Source: Parelaphostrongylus tenuis (Eukaryota > Nematoda > Chromadorea > Rhabditida > Metastrongylidae). From it: a stretch of DNA of 64,000 nucleotides. Position 1 is the first letter of the stretch; the number at the start of each line of letters is the position of its first letter. Where the stretch lies: contig JAHQIW010007240.1 of assembly GCA_019055375.1 (NCBI GenBank), positions 1 through 64,000 on the forward strand. Direction: 5' to 3'. The notes beneath the pieces were generated by a model, which made no database searches, was not told where the DNA came from, and saw nothing but the letters and a program-made list of their open reading frames with translations. The position numbers were made by a program, and so were the translations under genes. Positions 54,550 to 64,000 of the stretch are shown here, in pieces.

Positions 54550-54780
54550 TCCAGCGGAAAGTCTCAGCAGCACTTGAACCCTCTACGAAACTCGTGTAAC
54601 ATCAACAGTCGTTTTTGCTCCCGGGACAACTTCATCTTAGAAGAGAAATATAGGTCGTTATATATTAATATAGCTGCAAGAAGCTGCTCTAAACGATAAT
54701 AAAAATATGACTTTAATGCATGAAAAATAATAAACAAGGACGAGAAAGTCCGGGAAATTCCTTGCCAACCCAATAGTAAT
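54550..54780. repeat. dispersed repeat family G, copy 2
   Basis: Same orientation as 51.5 kb: 'gaaagtctcagcagcacttg', 'cgtttttgctcccgggacaa', 'ctgcaagaagctgctctaaa', 'attccttgccaaccc'. Confidence 0.65.
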
Positions 54781-54784
54781 GATG

Positions 54785-55260
54785 CCCACCATCATGAATA
54801 CAATGCGGGTTCAATTCCGCACCACGCTATTACTCTAATCCTTAAATGTAGGAAAGTCGGTGATAGCCTTTTTTGAAATGATTTTTGCAATCTAAGTCGG
54901 AGCTTTTCCTAGCCTGGCTATCTCCAACTAGAGTCCACTCGATCAGCTTTCAGCGACATTTATGACTGCGAGGAAATTCCCGAGCGGCAGCTATAATCAT
55001 CACGCACAAAAAGTTCGAAGACCTTCGTGAATGATGATTGGGAAGAAACGAATTGATTGCAGGAAATAATGAGACTCACATAGTAGTTATTGAAGACGGT
55101 TCACATAAAATGAGTTATTTGAATACGTAAAGATATCCGCAGGTCAACGTTTGCCTACATGTAATTTTTCGCCCAGTTCAAAACACGAAGAAATGCTAGT
55201 CCCTAGTCTTTTTCACGTATGAACAGTTTTGTATGCCTGGTATGACGCTGCCTACCATTG
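54785..55260. other. unassigned
   Basis: A lone B-box-like 'atgcgggttcaattccgcac' near 54,805 may be a SINE relic. Nothing else is recognisable. Confidence 0.4.
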
Positions 55261-55264
55261 CTGA

Positions 55265-55561
55265 CTATGAATTCCGTTTTCTCGAAATATTTTTTTCGAT
55301 GCACGATGCCGAGATCAAATAATTTTTGAAAATGTGGATCGCTAGCAAGTGCTCTTCCATCACCTTGCGAAAGCATTTAAATCTCTGTACTAGAGACGAA
55401 ATGCCATCGTGATTAATCATTGCGATGGACGAGATAGCGGAAAAATGGCGATCTCTTGCGACCTTCAACAATGAATCAGATACATTGTATTCAAGTTTAA
55501 TAGGGTTTTTTCGAACCGTGTTGCTATACATTGCTGCTTTCCAATCCATCAGCACTGTTTT
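55265..55561 (-). CDS. candidate terminal exon, unknown product
   Basis: After acceptor ttattccattag the minus strand is open for 99 codons including the stop: KTVLMDWKAAMYSNTVRKNP, SDSLLKVARDRHFSAISSIA, FKCFRKVMEEHLLAIHIFKN. Composition is helical and protein-like. Upstream at about 55,870-55,965 another frame reads FLVEARADLFRSLLDNSSYS, possibly an earlier exon of the same gene. No family recognised; a decayed gene is equally possible. Confidence 0.35.
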   Translation of the reverse strand, partial: KTVLMDWKAAMYSNTVRKNPIKLEYNVSDSLLKVARDRHFSAISSIAMINHDGISSLVQRFKCFRKVMEEHLLAIHIFKNYLISASCIEKNISRKRNS

Positions 55562-56284
55562 CTAATGGAATAACGCGATAATTACTGAGGGAAACTCGTT
55601 ATAGCCTAGTTTGCCGCCTTAAACTTGTTTAGTGGTTAGCTGCAATTAAAATCTTGTTTGTTCGTCCGACTGTTATTTCTTTCTCTGTTTCCAAGGTGAG
55701 CTTAATAATAGCTGTAAACGTTCAATGTTTACATCAGAACATAATTCCGTTACTGCAACAGATTTATGCCAAAAGGTTGATTTTTGTTCCATCAGAAAAT
55801 CGATAAATGTAATTTTCACAAATCGCCAGGTAGTGGATTGTGGGAAATATCAAAAAACGAGAAGCGGTATCAGGACTGGAGCTGAATAAGAAATCGACTC
55901 GTAGAATAAGATGAATTGTCAAGCAGAGAACGGAATAAATCCGCACGAGCTTCGACAAGAAAATGCTGTTTCCATGGTGTTCCACAAGGACAGAGATTTA
56001 TTTTTAAACCAGCATATATAAATCTTGATTAGCAGGTCGTCTTGCGTAGATATGGTTCAATAAGAGGGAAATTAATTATAAGAAGAACAAATGGTGCTAA
56101 AGTGTGTAAGTATGGAAGCTGCCGTGTCAATCGATTTCTCATTGTGATGCACATTTACAGAAGTTTTTGAAGCTCACTGAGGCAGTAACTATGAGTCCCG
56201 TTTGTACGTTAAACGTGTGCTTGGAAATATGCTAGGTGAATTGTCCAAGTTGTAATTAATTCCAATAGGATGATTCTCTTCTAT

Positions 56285-56870
56285 CTGATAAATATTATCT
56301 GAGCCAACATGTCATGTGGTCGTTATATGCACTTGTCCAGCCCAATACACGTGTTTTGGCCTTGTCAGCCTCGTCAGATGGGCAACCCTTTCGTCTTTGG
56401 TTAATCCTCTCGGGGGAACCCATATCTCATACGTAGAGCAGGCAACGACGTACAATTTACAAGTGTTGTCAGGTGAAATAAATCACTAGATCGGCAGTGT
56501 TGTACACTCGATTGCTCTTGGCTGGTATTCTGGGAATACTATGCCGTTGGTTTCGGCTAAGAGGCCAATATCGCCAAGAGCAATCGAAAGTACTGCACTA
56601 CCGATTTGGTGATTTTTTCATGTTTTTTCATTTGACGGCACGTGTAACTTGACATCGTTTACTCTATGTATGGGGTTATGGGTTCCCCCGAGAGGCTAAA
56701 GACGAAGGGCTTGCAGGCTGACGGGGCTGCCAAGCCCGAAACACGTGTATGTGTTGTACAAGTGCCCATAACAGGCCACATGACATGTTGGCTCAAATAA
56801 TCGGCATCACATATACTGAAATTTGAGTGTGGTTTTAAGGAAGCACTCAAAACGAATGGTACTCTTTCTT
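56285..56870. repeat. FB-A foldback element, full-length copy
   Basis: Left arm 56,295-56,530 ('gagccaacatgtcatgtggt', 'aatacacgtgttttggcctt', 'ctcgattgctcttggctggt') and right arm 56,570-56,800 ('cgccaagagcaatcgaaag', 'cccgaaacacgtgtatgtgt', 'ggccacatgacatgttggct') are mirror images with a centre of about 40 bases. It is the best complete copy and gives an element of about 510 bases plus the tail 'tttgagtgtggtt'. Confidence 0.85.
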
Positions 56871-57029
56871 CAATTGATTGGTTTTGTTCCATGTGCATCT
56901 AATTCGACATAAAATGTGTTTCGTCTTTTAACTTAGACAAAGTAAGTAGTTTTATTGTGATTGAACTGATCGGCAGTCGAAAACTAAGCACAAAATTGGT
57001 TTCCAGCCGCGACCTTTCAATGAAAGAGA

Positions 57030-57300
57030 GTGGTTTTTTTTTGTGAGCTTTGTTTCGTATATAGGTGTGTGCCCATAAAATGTCTTTTACTCGATCTTCA
57101 TATCTGCTGTGCGAATTCCAGCAGTTCTTGCATTCCGATCGGTTCTTCACTACATCATCTACAAAAGTCTTCAAACTTTTCAAGTGTACCTGCGGCTGCT
57201 CCTTGTGGATTTTCCAGTTCTTTGTAAATGTCGTCGAGTGTTGGTCGTCGAATGATTCACCCTGGAGTTCCGGGATAGCCGGCTTAGAGCGTTATAACAT
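57030..57300 (-). repeat. protein-like dispersed sequence (family I), copy 2
   Basis: The minus strand reads PTLDDIYKELENPQGAAAGT then LEKFEDFCR, a TGA, and EEPIGMQELLEFAQQI in one frame; a second frame reads ECKNCWNSHSRYEDRVKDIL. It parallels the 38.5-38.7 kb piece. It may be a fragment of an unknown gene family or of a transposon protein. Confidence 0.4.
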
Positions 57301-57654
57301 GGATTACGGTGAACAAATTTTTTCCACGCTGGTCTGGAACCATATTATTGACCGTGGAAAGATAGCTCGCTTGTTGAATCCAGCGCCAGGTCGAAGGAGC
57401 AGCGTGAATTATATTGTATGTGTCGCTATCGTTATAGTGTTTATATTTTCGGAAAAAATATTTCAAGCATCGTTTCAGTCAACTTTTCAGAAAAGAAAGC
57501 TAAATTGGTAACCAATGGACATATGCGTTTCTGTGCGTGTAGAACTATGTCAAAATCAGATAGTCGAAATAGTTATTAGGTGAACTGAATTGCTCTCTAG
57601 CTTCATATGCCAATATAATCACCTCTTTTCATTCTTCGAGATAGAGCACCCATA

Positions 57655-57658
57655 TATA

Positions 57659-57705
<47 letters not shown>

Positions 57706-57778
57706 GTGTGCATGTGCATATGTATACATATGTATATATACATACATATGTATATATATATATATATTTATATACATT
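57655..57778. repeat. TA-rich microsatellite
   Basis: Alternating (TA)n from about 57,660 to 57,700 grading into 'catgtgcatatgtatacata' and again (TA)n. Frames reading YIYIYI on both strands are artefacts. Confidence 0.95.
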
Positions 57779-57879
57779 GAGTTGCTATTTTGTGACTGTT
57801 CTTCATATGCTGCAACATCCTGAAGATTTTTGAAAAAATAGCGTTTGTTTATTGTTAAGCACTGACGGTTCATTGTTTT

Positions 57880-58335
57880 CTACTAGAATCAAGAACCGTC
57901 AGGTGCTGTACAATCCTTCAGCGATGAGATAGCGAATGCACCTTCGTTGATGTGACGGGAGACAGTTTGGTTTGATTTTTGAAGAAACTGAAGTGGAAAT
58001 AAATTCGTAAAACACAGAGCGAATCTTACTACGAGAATTCTTGAACACACGTGTCTTTTGGTGATCTTCGGACTCTCGATGTTCTTTGTCCTATTGTGAA
58101 GATATTCTGCAAGCCGATCATAGTTCTCAATAATGTTGTTATTAGCGCTATCTTCTCATGAACTTGTCATAGAATCAAAAATCTGGTTTGCTGTGACTGC
58201 GTAATTTCTGAATTTTATTGTCTTTTTTTCGAACAAGACGATTTCATGCTAAGTAGAAGATAGTTTGCCCAGAACGGTTCAGCAGACGTTCTGTTGAAGC
58301 TCTTGAACACTGGAATCGCATCTCGTCGAACCTTT
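57880..58335. other. unassigned
   Basis: No gene or shared repeat recognised. Confidence 0.4.
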
Positions 58336-58339
58336 ATTG

Positions 58340-58645
58340 TCGCGGATCATTTCCATTATCGGGCAAGCATCTCTTGAGGAAGACTTTTTTGCTGGACAGT
58401 CTTTCCACTAGACTAGCAGTAATCATTCGAAAGCTTGAATTTCGGAGAAGTCAGAAATTTACTTTTTCTGAGAAAGTCATCATACAGCAGTGTAGCATCC
58501 AAAATTTTCACACACGTTGCTCAATATCTCACTTATCGCGCTTTTATCTCGTACGACAGAGCTTTTCTCTTTGACTATTAGTAATCATTCGATAGCGTAA
58601 ATTTTGGCGATTCCAACTGTGCTTGTTTTCTGAAAAGACCGTTTT
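58340..58645. repeat. FB-D element, diverged copy
   Basis: 'agcagtaatcattcgaaagc' and later 'agtaatcattcgatagcgta' with 'tttctctttgactatt' are FB-D arm words; related bits occur at 59,125 and 23,710. Arms are in the same direction here, so it is probably two solo arms. Confidence 0.45.
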
Positions 58646-58649
58646 ATTG

Positions 58650-60680
58650 TATAGTGGAAGGGGAAACAATTCGGCTTACTGTAAGTAGGGGAGTAAACAA
58701 GTCGACTATGTGGATCGATAGCTGCGATCGATAAACCGAACCGACGTCATTCACATATGGCGATAAGTTGCGATTTTTGTTATTGAATTCAGAATTTTTC
58801 TCTGCCTTGGCATTAAATCTCAGTAAAACATATGACTGATGCTTGAAAATTGTCGCTACACATCTTGGCTTAGGCGTAGTAGAGTTTATCTAGTAACTTG
58901 TAAAAGAAAAGCCCAAGCATTAGAACGACAGGGGAAAGTTTCTCATACAATCTCATTGCAAAACTCCTAGAATTCTCTACGGAGCGTAGAAAAAAAATCT
59001 CCAAATAGATAACAAAAAATCTCGCGATAACGTGCTATGCGCGAAACACAGTTTTATTTTGATTACCACAAGCAACGCTACAAGAAGGTCTTCCTAAATA
59101 AAAGTAAACTTCTGAATCGACCTAGATATAAGCTTTCGAATGATTACTGATTATCGAGTGGAAGTCTTCGTCCAGCAAGAGAGGTCCGTTGAAAATCTCT
59201 GCACGATAACGGAAATGGTCCGTTGATCCTTTCACAACTTTTAACAGACGACATAATGTAAATGTCTCAAGCGTGTCTTCTCCACATCTTGTAGATGGAT
59301 TGTAGGCGAAAATTGATTTTTACCTTATAATTCCATTGTCATCACATCCCTTAGTAATTCTCCGCTTTCGTAAAAGGTGTGTTATGGTCGGTATAAAGAC
59401 TATTTTTTTACTTCATACGTACTAGTCTACTTGAAATTTTTATTTTTTGCATGCTCTTTGCTTATCTTTTGTACTGGTTTATTTCCCCAACACTACCTTC
59501 AAAATAAGTGTGAATAGCTGGTAAATGTCCATACGTCGCAGTTCATTATAAAGTACATGTAGTCCTTGATTATATAAACACCTGCTCATTATTTCGCATT
59601 ATTCGCTATGAATGATCACGCCTTTTGCAGCAGCGTTTACGATCAGTCGGTGTTCAGAAGCATCCATTTTTTGATATCATCGTCTTTTCTTCATATTTCC
59701 AACTCATTTCTCTGTAATAGATTGTGATAATCCTACATCATGAAAATAATAGATCTGCTCTTCAAGCCGACAAAATCTCTCCACGTTGTTAGCCTTGTTT
59801 TCGTGTTATTGTCGTGATTTTTAAGCAAAAGTGAATACCCACTTTAGTCATTCCTTGCAATTGTCACATACTTCACTTATGGCAGGTTCTCAAGGATGTG
59901 GGCAATCTGTGTTCAACCCTCTGAAAGCGTGTGATGTTTTGCACATATACGGTCCTGTGAATCGGGTTTTTAAAACAGTTCAAAATAATCCAAGCGCTCT
60001 CTAGGCTTTTACCATTATAGTAGCAACGGACAGACGATGATTTGAAGGAATCATTTTGCTGCGCTGAAATTGATTACGGAATACTACTCATACTCATTTC
60101 GATGCGATGACCAGCATCACTGTAATTGATTCATGGTGAAAGGGCTTACCCATTCCGAACCGCTCCATTTTGCGCCTGGAATTTTTTATCGCTGCGAACT
60201 CAATGGTATTTGACATGAACAGTAATCCTGGAGGCGAACTATGTACTGTCCTCAGCATTCTTCAATAATTCACACTTTTTCCTTTGCAAGTCAAAATTCG
60301 AGTTCGACACAGATCAGTTTATTTTTACAAATTAGGATTGAATATTCCCATTTTAGAATCTGGAATGAGCAGATTGACCACAATTAAGTCAGCCAAATGC
60401 CTTCATTCTTTCCTTAGAAAAACATCAAGCCTATTATTTATCCGCATTGAGCACAAACCAGCCTTCAACATGTTCGCTGCCTTCCATAGTCCTTCATTAA
60501 GTCACTTAAGTGGAGACTAACCGCGTAGAGATCACAAGGGCTGGTAATGCACCTCCAACATTAAAATAACAATCTTATATACTGTGTCATATCACGGTTA
60601 TCTAATACTTGATGTGATTGAGATAAGTTTGGTGACTTATTTATAGTGGAACGAAGGTGTTTGGTGAAGCGTTGTGAGCA
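58650..60680. other. unassigned, gene-poor stretch
   Basis: Two kilobases with only one frame over 60 codons (60,284-60,520, plus, no domain). A short FB-D piece lies at 59,090-59,200 ('aagctttcgaatgattactg'). Confidence 0.45.
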
Positions 60681-60684
60681 ATTT

Positions 60685-60765
60685 GCTCTTTCCAGGCTCT
60701 GTAGAAGGCGTTACGGCCGAAACGTCAGCTGTTTAGATAAATTGTATCGTATTAGTCTCGAATTT
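60685..60765. repeat. FB-B end fragment
   Basis: 'ccaggctctgtagaaggcgt' and 'ggccgaaacgtcagctgttt' match the FB-B right end at 28,950-28,990. Confidence 0.5.
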
Positions 60766-60804
60766 CGGCTCTCAAAGAAAAAGTGTTAAGCGATTATGTT
60801 CAGA

Positions 60805-61080
60805 TAATCAAAAGAATTGAGGTGATATGAGCGAGAGGAGTGTAGAGACTTCTTTATCGTTTCATGATATGAATGGTATGTACGCTAATGTTTACTATAC
60901 GTTACTATGATGCAAAACATAAACACATTGCTTTCAATTTGGAATGGTTTTGCAGCTTATTTAGGATGGTTTTACAACTTTCACTGAATCTTTCCGATAT
61001 TTTTTATATCCGAGCGTACTATACGATGAGCTTGATTTGTCATAGCGATTAAAATTGAATATTAGTTTTAAATTCAATTA
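60805..61080. repeat. diverged duplicate block, copy 1
   Basis: Ordered matches with 63,060-63,335: 'gagacttctttatcgtttca', 'aacacattgctttca', 'ttttttatatcc' and 'cgattaaaattgaa'. About 270 bases, no coding content. Confidence 0.5.
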
Positions 61081-61084
61081 TGTA

Positions 61085-62695
61085 AATTATTAAGTGCGCA
61101 GATCGCCATTTTTGTTCTCATCAATCCTATCTCGATCTGCTTCCAATTAGCTATAAAACGAATGTACTTATGCCATAGAACTCCGTAGCGCATAAAACTC
61201 GGATAAAACGAATTAGATAGAATTACCACCCACGCCACCCGCGGGAAGAGTTGGTGAATTTACATAGTTGCTATACACTCTTGTTCCATATCCTGCTGAA
61301 GCTCTCATACTTCTCTGTTCTACTGCATCGTTAGGTTATTTTTTTTAATCGTAAAATAATGCAAAGTCAGCTCTTTGCATATAATTTGTAAACACAGATT
61401 ATGAATGTGGTCATTCCAAATTGTGGGGACCCAGGATACACAGAAACTTTGTTAGTTATGATACTTAACCTATACGAGTGGCCACATCTGTTTCTGGCTA
61501 GAACTGCCCACTAATAATCTGCCTTTTTCCTAATATGACTGGATATAGTCAGGAGCATCTTGTCAGTATTCCCTGAGGTCAATATCTAAATTCCTTACTG
61601 GAAGTGATTTCGTGTTATTAGAGCGAATACGTGATCGCTTTTGGTTCATTTACAATTTGCTTCCATTGTTTGGTGTCGCACCACTCACATGTGCGAAATC
61701 TTACTTATAAAGATGATTAGTAGAAATTCACTCAGCTGTCTCGAGCAAATTATCCTGAAATATCAGGTCGAAATTGAAATAACAGCATTGTTCACATCTT
61801 TCTATGCAAGTTGATTTTTTTTCAATTTTCAGCCATAATATTCTGTCGGATATCGTAGTCATCGTTCTTTTTCTTATTATATGTGTAATGAGTTTTTAGC
61901 CATTATGTTCAACTGCATCGCTCGTCTATCGCGTCTGCAATTTCTACTTTTTTTGGATTGTTCGGCTTCTTCAATCGAAATCTTCATATCCACGATTCTT
62001 CTTTTTTTCTGTCGAAGTTATTCGTATACAATGAGGCTTATTGTAGGCATCTTGTTGAGTCGCAACGATTTGAAAAAGAATCTCTTTGTTTAGTTGTTAT
62101 TTTTTACTCTTTGCTCTATACTTAATCTACATCATTGTGATACGTACTTGAATACTTCAAATATGTATGTCACGAACAACGACTGCTAAGTGCCACGTCA
62201 CCATCTTCGTCTCAGGATATTGCATTAACTCTCGGCACTAGTCTGCTTTCGTTCACTAATAATTGCTATTCTAGATGGTAGCGTCTAACTATTCAGCTTA
62301 GATAGATTAACTAGAGGGAGAGGAGTGAACCATTCGTCTCATTCAATTTAGCCCTTAAGAAGTATGCCCAGCTATGCTCGGTCAGGACACGACTGCGGGA
62401 TCATCGAAGCACTTTCCTGTTGATTCATTACTATAATTGCGATGTTATTAGTCATCCTGTGTAGATACGCCATCATATGATAGTGTTGCAACAGTGCCTG
62501 ACACTCTATGTACGCTCAGCTCACTCGAGATTGCGCATTATTTTTCAGTTCATTCCAATTTGAATACGAACAGATGTTCTTCATTGCACAACATATCAAG
62601 TGTGAAGGTATGGGAAGTGATTTTTCGATAACTAAAGAAATTGATTTTCAAAATTTCTAGCATTTTTGCTGCATTTTCGCAGTGTTATGATCATT
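61085..62695. other. unassigned, gene-poor stretch
   Basis: One 70-codon hydrophobic plus frame (61,881-62,093) without splice context. Nothing else recognised. Confidence 0.45.
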
Positions 62696-62699
62696 CATA

Positions 62700-63060
62700 T
62701 ATTCCTAGGAGAATTGATTGGTGAGCATAAACACGACCTCAGGCGGGAATTGAAGCGTTTCATCCTATCCGGGGACGCGTGCTCTAACCATTACACCACC
62801 GAGGTACATTTGCGCGACCACTCATTCTTCAACATCTCTATGTTACCTGTCATCCACCAACCTTTAACAGGTTTGGTCGGGTATGCAATTTCGCTTTATA
62901 GATCCAGTTGAGCTGACAGCCATTGTGATAACTATTATTCGAAATTTTTAGTATTTTTACTTCCTCGGTGGTGTAGTGGTAGAGCACTCGTCCCAGGATA
63001 GGATGAAACGCGAGATCGATTTACGCCTGAGGCCGTGTTTTTGCTCGCCACTCAGTTCTC
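62700..63060. repeat. two SINE2 copies in head-to-head inversion
   Basis: Copy on the minus strand (62,705-62,825, head 'cctcggtggtgtaatggtta' in reverse) faces a plus copy (62,965-63,060, 'cctcggtggtgtagtggtag', tail 'gctcgccactcagttctcct'). About 140 bases separate them, so the pair can fold into a long hairpin. Confidence 0.75.
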
Positions 63061-63335
63061 CTAGAAATGAAAGAATAGAGTTTTGAACGAGAGATAATTG
63101 TAGAGGAGACTTTGCTTTATCGTTTTATGGTTGTGAATCCTATGTATGCTATAATGCGTTACTACGGTTTCAAACACTAACGCATTGCTGTCAGCAATCG
63201 AAAAAAAAAACTATTTGTGATTTGAAACATATAAATCTGTTCCGGTGTTTTTTATATCCCACATTCCACACAGCAGCCATGATTCATCATAGCGATTGAA
63301 AGGAAATAATAGTTATTTGTCAGCTAAATTACCGC
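63060..63335. repeat. diverged duplicate block, copy 2
   Basis: Partner of 60,805-61,080; it follows the plus-strand SINE2 directly. Confidence 0.5.
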
Positions 63336-63819
63336 TCAATGAGTTTTTTCGAAAAGAGATCTTTTGTAAATCATAAAACACATGCAACTCCACTCGCAGT
63401 CTCATCCCTCATAATTGATCTGTTTTAGATTATTATTGAATGAATACACATATAGCGCTGGAAAAGAAACATCTCAGAACTCAGCGCTATGTTCTGCGCC
63501 CGCGGTCTAGAATGGGTTAACTTCTTCGCTATGATATGTACCACAGGTGGTACACCGATTAGCGCGCCTTCTTCCTTCTTTTTGGGGCATTCTATATTGC
63601 GTGCGTCTCCGATATATCTAATGCACATTTGATAAACTTATTTGATTGTTCTTTTTCCCATCCTTCATGTTTGATGATTCTGTAACATCTACGCTGAACA
63701 GACTTTACAATATCCTACAAAAAATTTGTATTTATCACGGTATTCAATTCAAAATTTCTTCCCACAGCATTGTACACAACGGAAAACGATTTACTATATA
63801 CAGTTGCGTCGTAGAGCGT

Positions 63820-64000
63820 CTTCTATATACCTGTCGTCCTGCTGATTGTCGAGTGACTTAAGTGGGCATTAGTAATCTTCCATTTCTCCCTATCTCATGC
63901 AGGAGTAGCCCAGTGGGTCTTTTTTGCTCCAGGTATTCGATGACCATTGCATCTTTCTTCTGCGCTTTTCGTGAAGAAATCGGACCATCGGGTCGGTGGT
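63820..64000 (-). pseudogene. 3' end of an RTE-like LINE cut by the window edge
   Basis: 'cctgtcgtcctgctgattgt' 'cgagtgac', 'gcaggagtagcccagtgggt' and 'cgtgaagaaatcggacca' match the 3' end of the LINE at 24,210-24,385. The element should continue to the right of this window on the minus strand. Confidence 0.75.

Noticed and set aside
57590..57873. Frames rich in YIYIYI on both strands
   Set aside because: Translation of the TA microsatellite.

Overview
This is a eukaryotic, AT-rich, repeat-dense window that reads as a parasitic nematode genome, most likely a strongylid (hookworm-like) clade V worm. Evidence: TTTCAG-type splice acceptors, 5' ends where an acceptor sits just before the first ATG as in spliced-leader trans-splicing, RTE-type LINE and mariner remnants, and exons that match TFIIE-beta and D-2-hydroxyglutarate dehydrogenase in nematode style. 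I saw nothing bacterial: no operons with Shine-Dalgarno sites and no CRISPR. Species cannot be fixed by eye.

The core is a tandem pair of conserved genes on the minus strand. TFIIE-beta (gtf-2E2/GTF2E2) occupies 49,756-41,466 in nine exons that join without a fault into 291 codons. D2HGDH follows, 1.08 kb downstream, at 40,382-21,767 in eleven exons. The D2HGDH exons can all be found and the splice phases can be reconciled, but only if seven single bases are taken out, nearly all in small homopolymer runs and all of them extra bases. This is either a cluster of insertion-type sequence errors or a damaged gene. Introns of both genes are swollen by transposons.

Elsewhere there are weaker gene models: a short secreted-peptide-like gene (2,950-3,960, minus), an unidentified serine-rich gene (9,533-11,363, plus), a secreted protein gene (17,040-19,214, minus) with a possible paralogous exon at 33.5 kb, a 109-codon frame broken by one TGA (15,707-16,036, plus), and a 99-codon exon-like frame (55,265-55,561, minus).

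Most of the rest is mobile DNA: four mariner-type transposase relics (0.65, 20.4, 27 and 45.4 kb), five RTE-like LINE pieces (1.3, 24.3-25.4, 31.1-32.2, 34.5-35.2 and 63.8 kb), two tRNA-derived SINE families (called SINE1 and SINE2 here), and several families of foldback elements with long inverted arms (called FB-A to FB-F here), plus a minisatellite, microsatellites and a C15 tract. The leftmost 440 bases and the stretches listed as unassigned hold nothing I can name. Family names are my own labels; exon joins are by reading acceptor, donor and phase, not by alignment.
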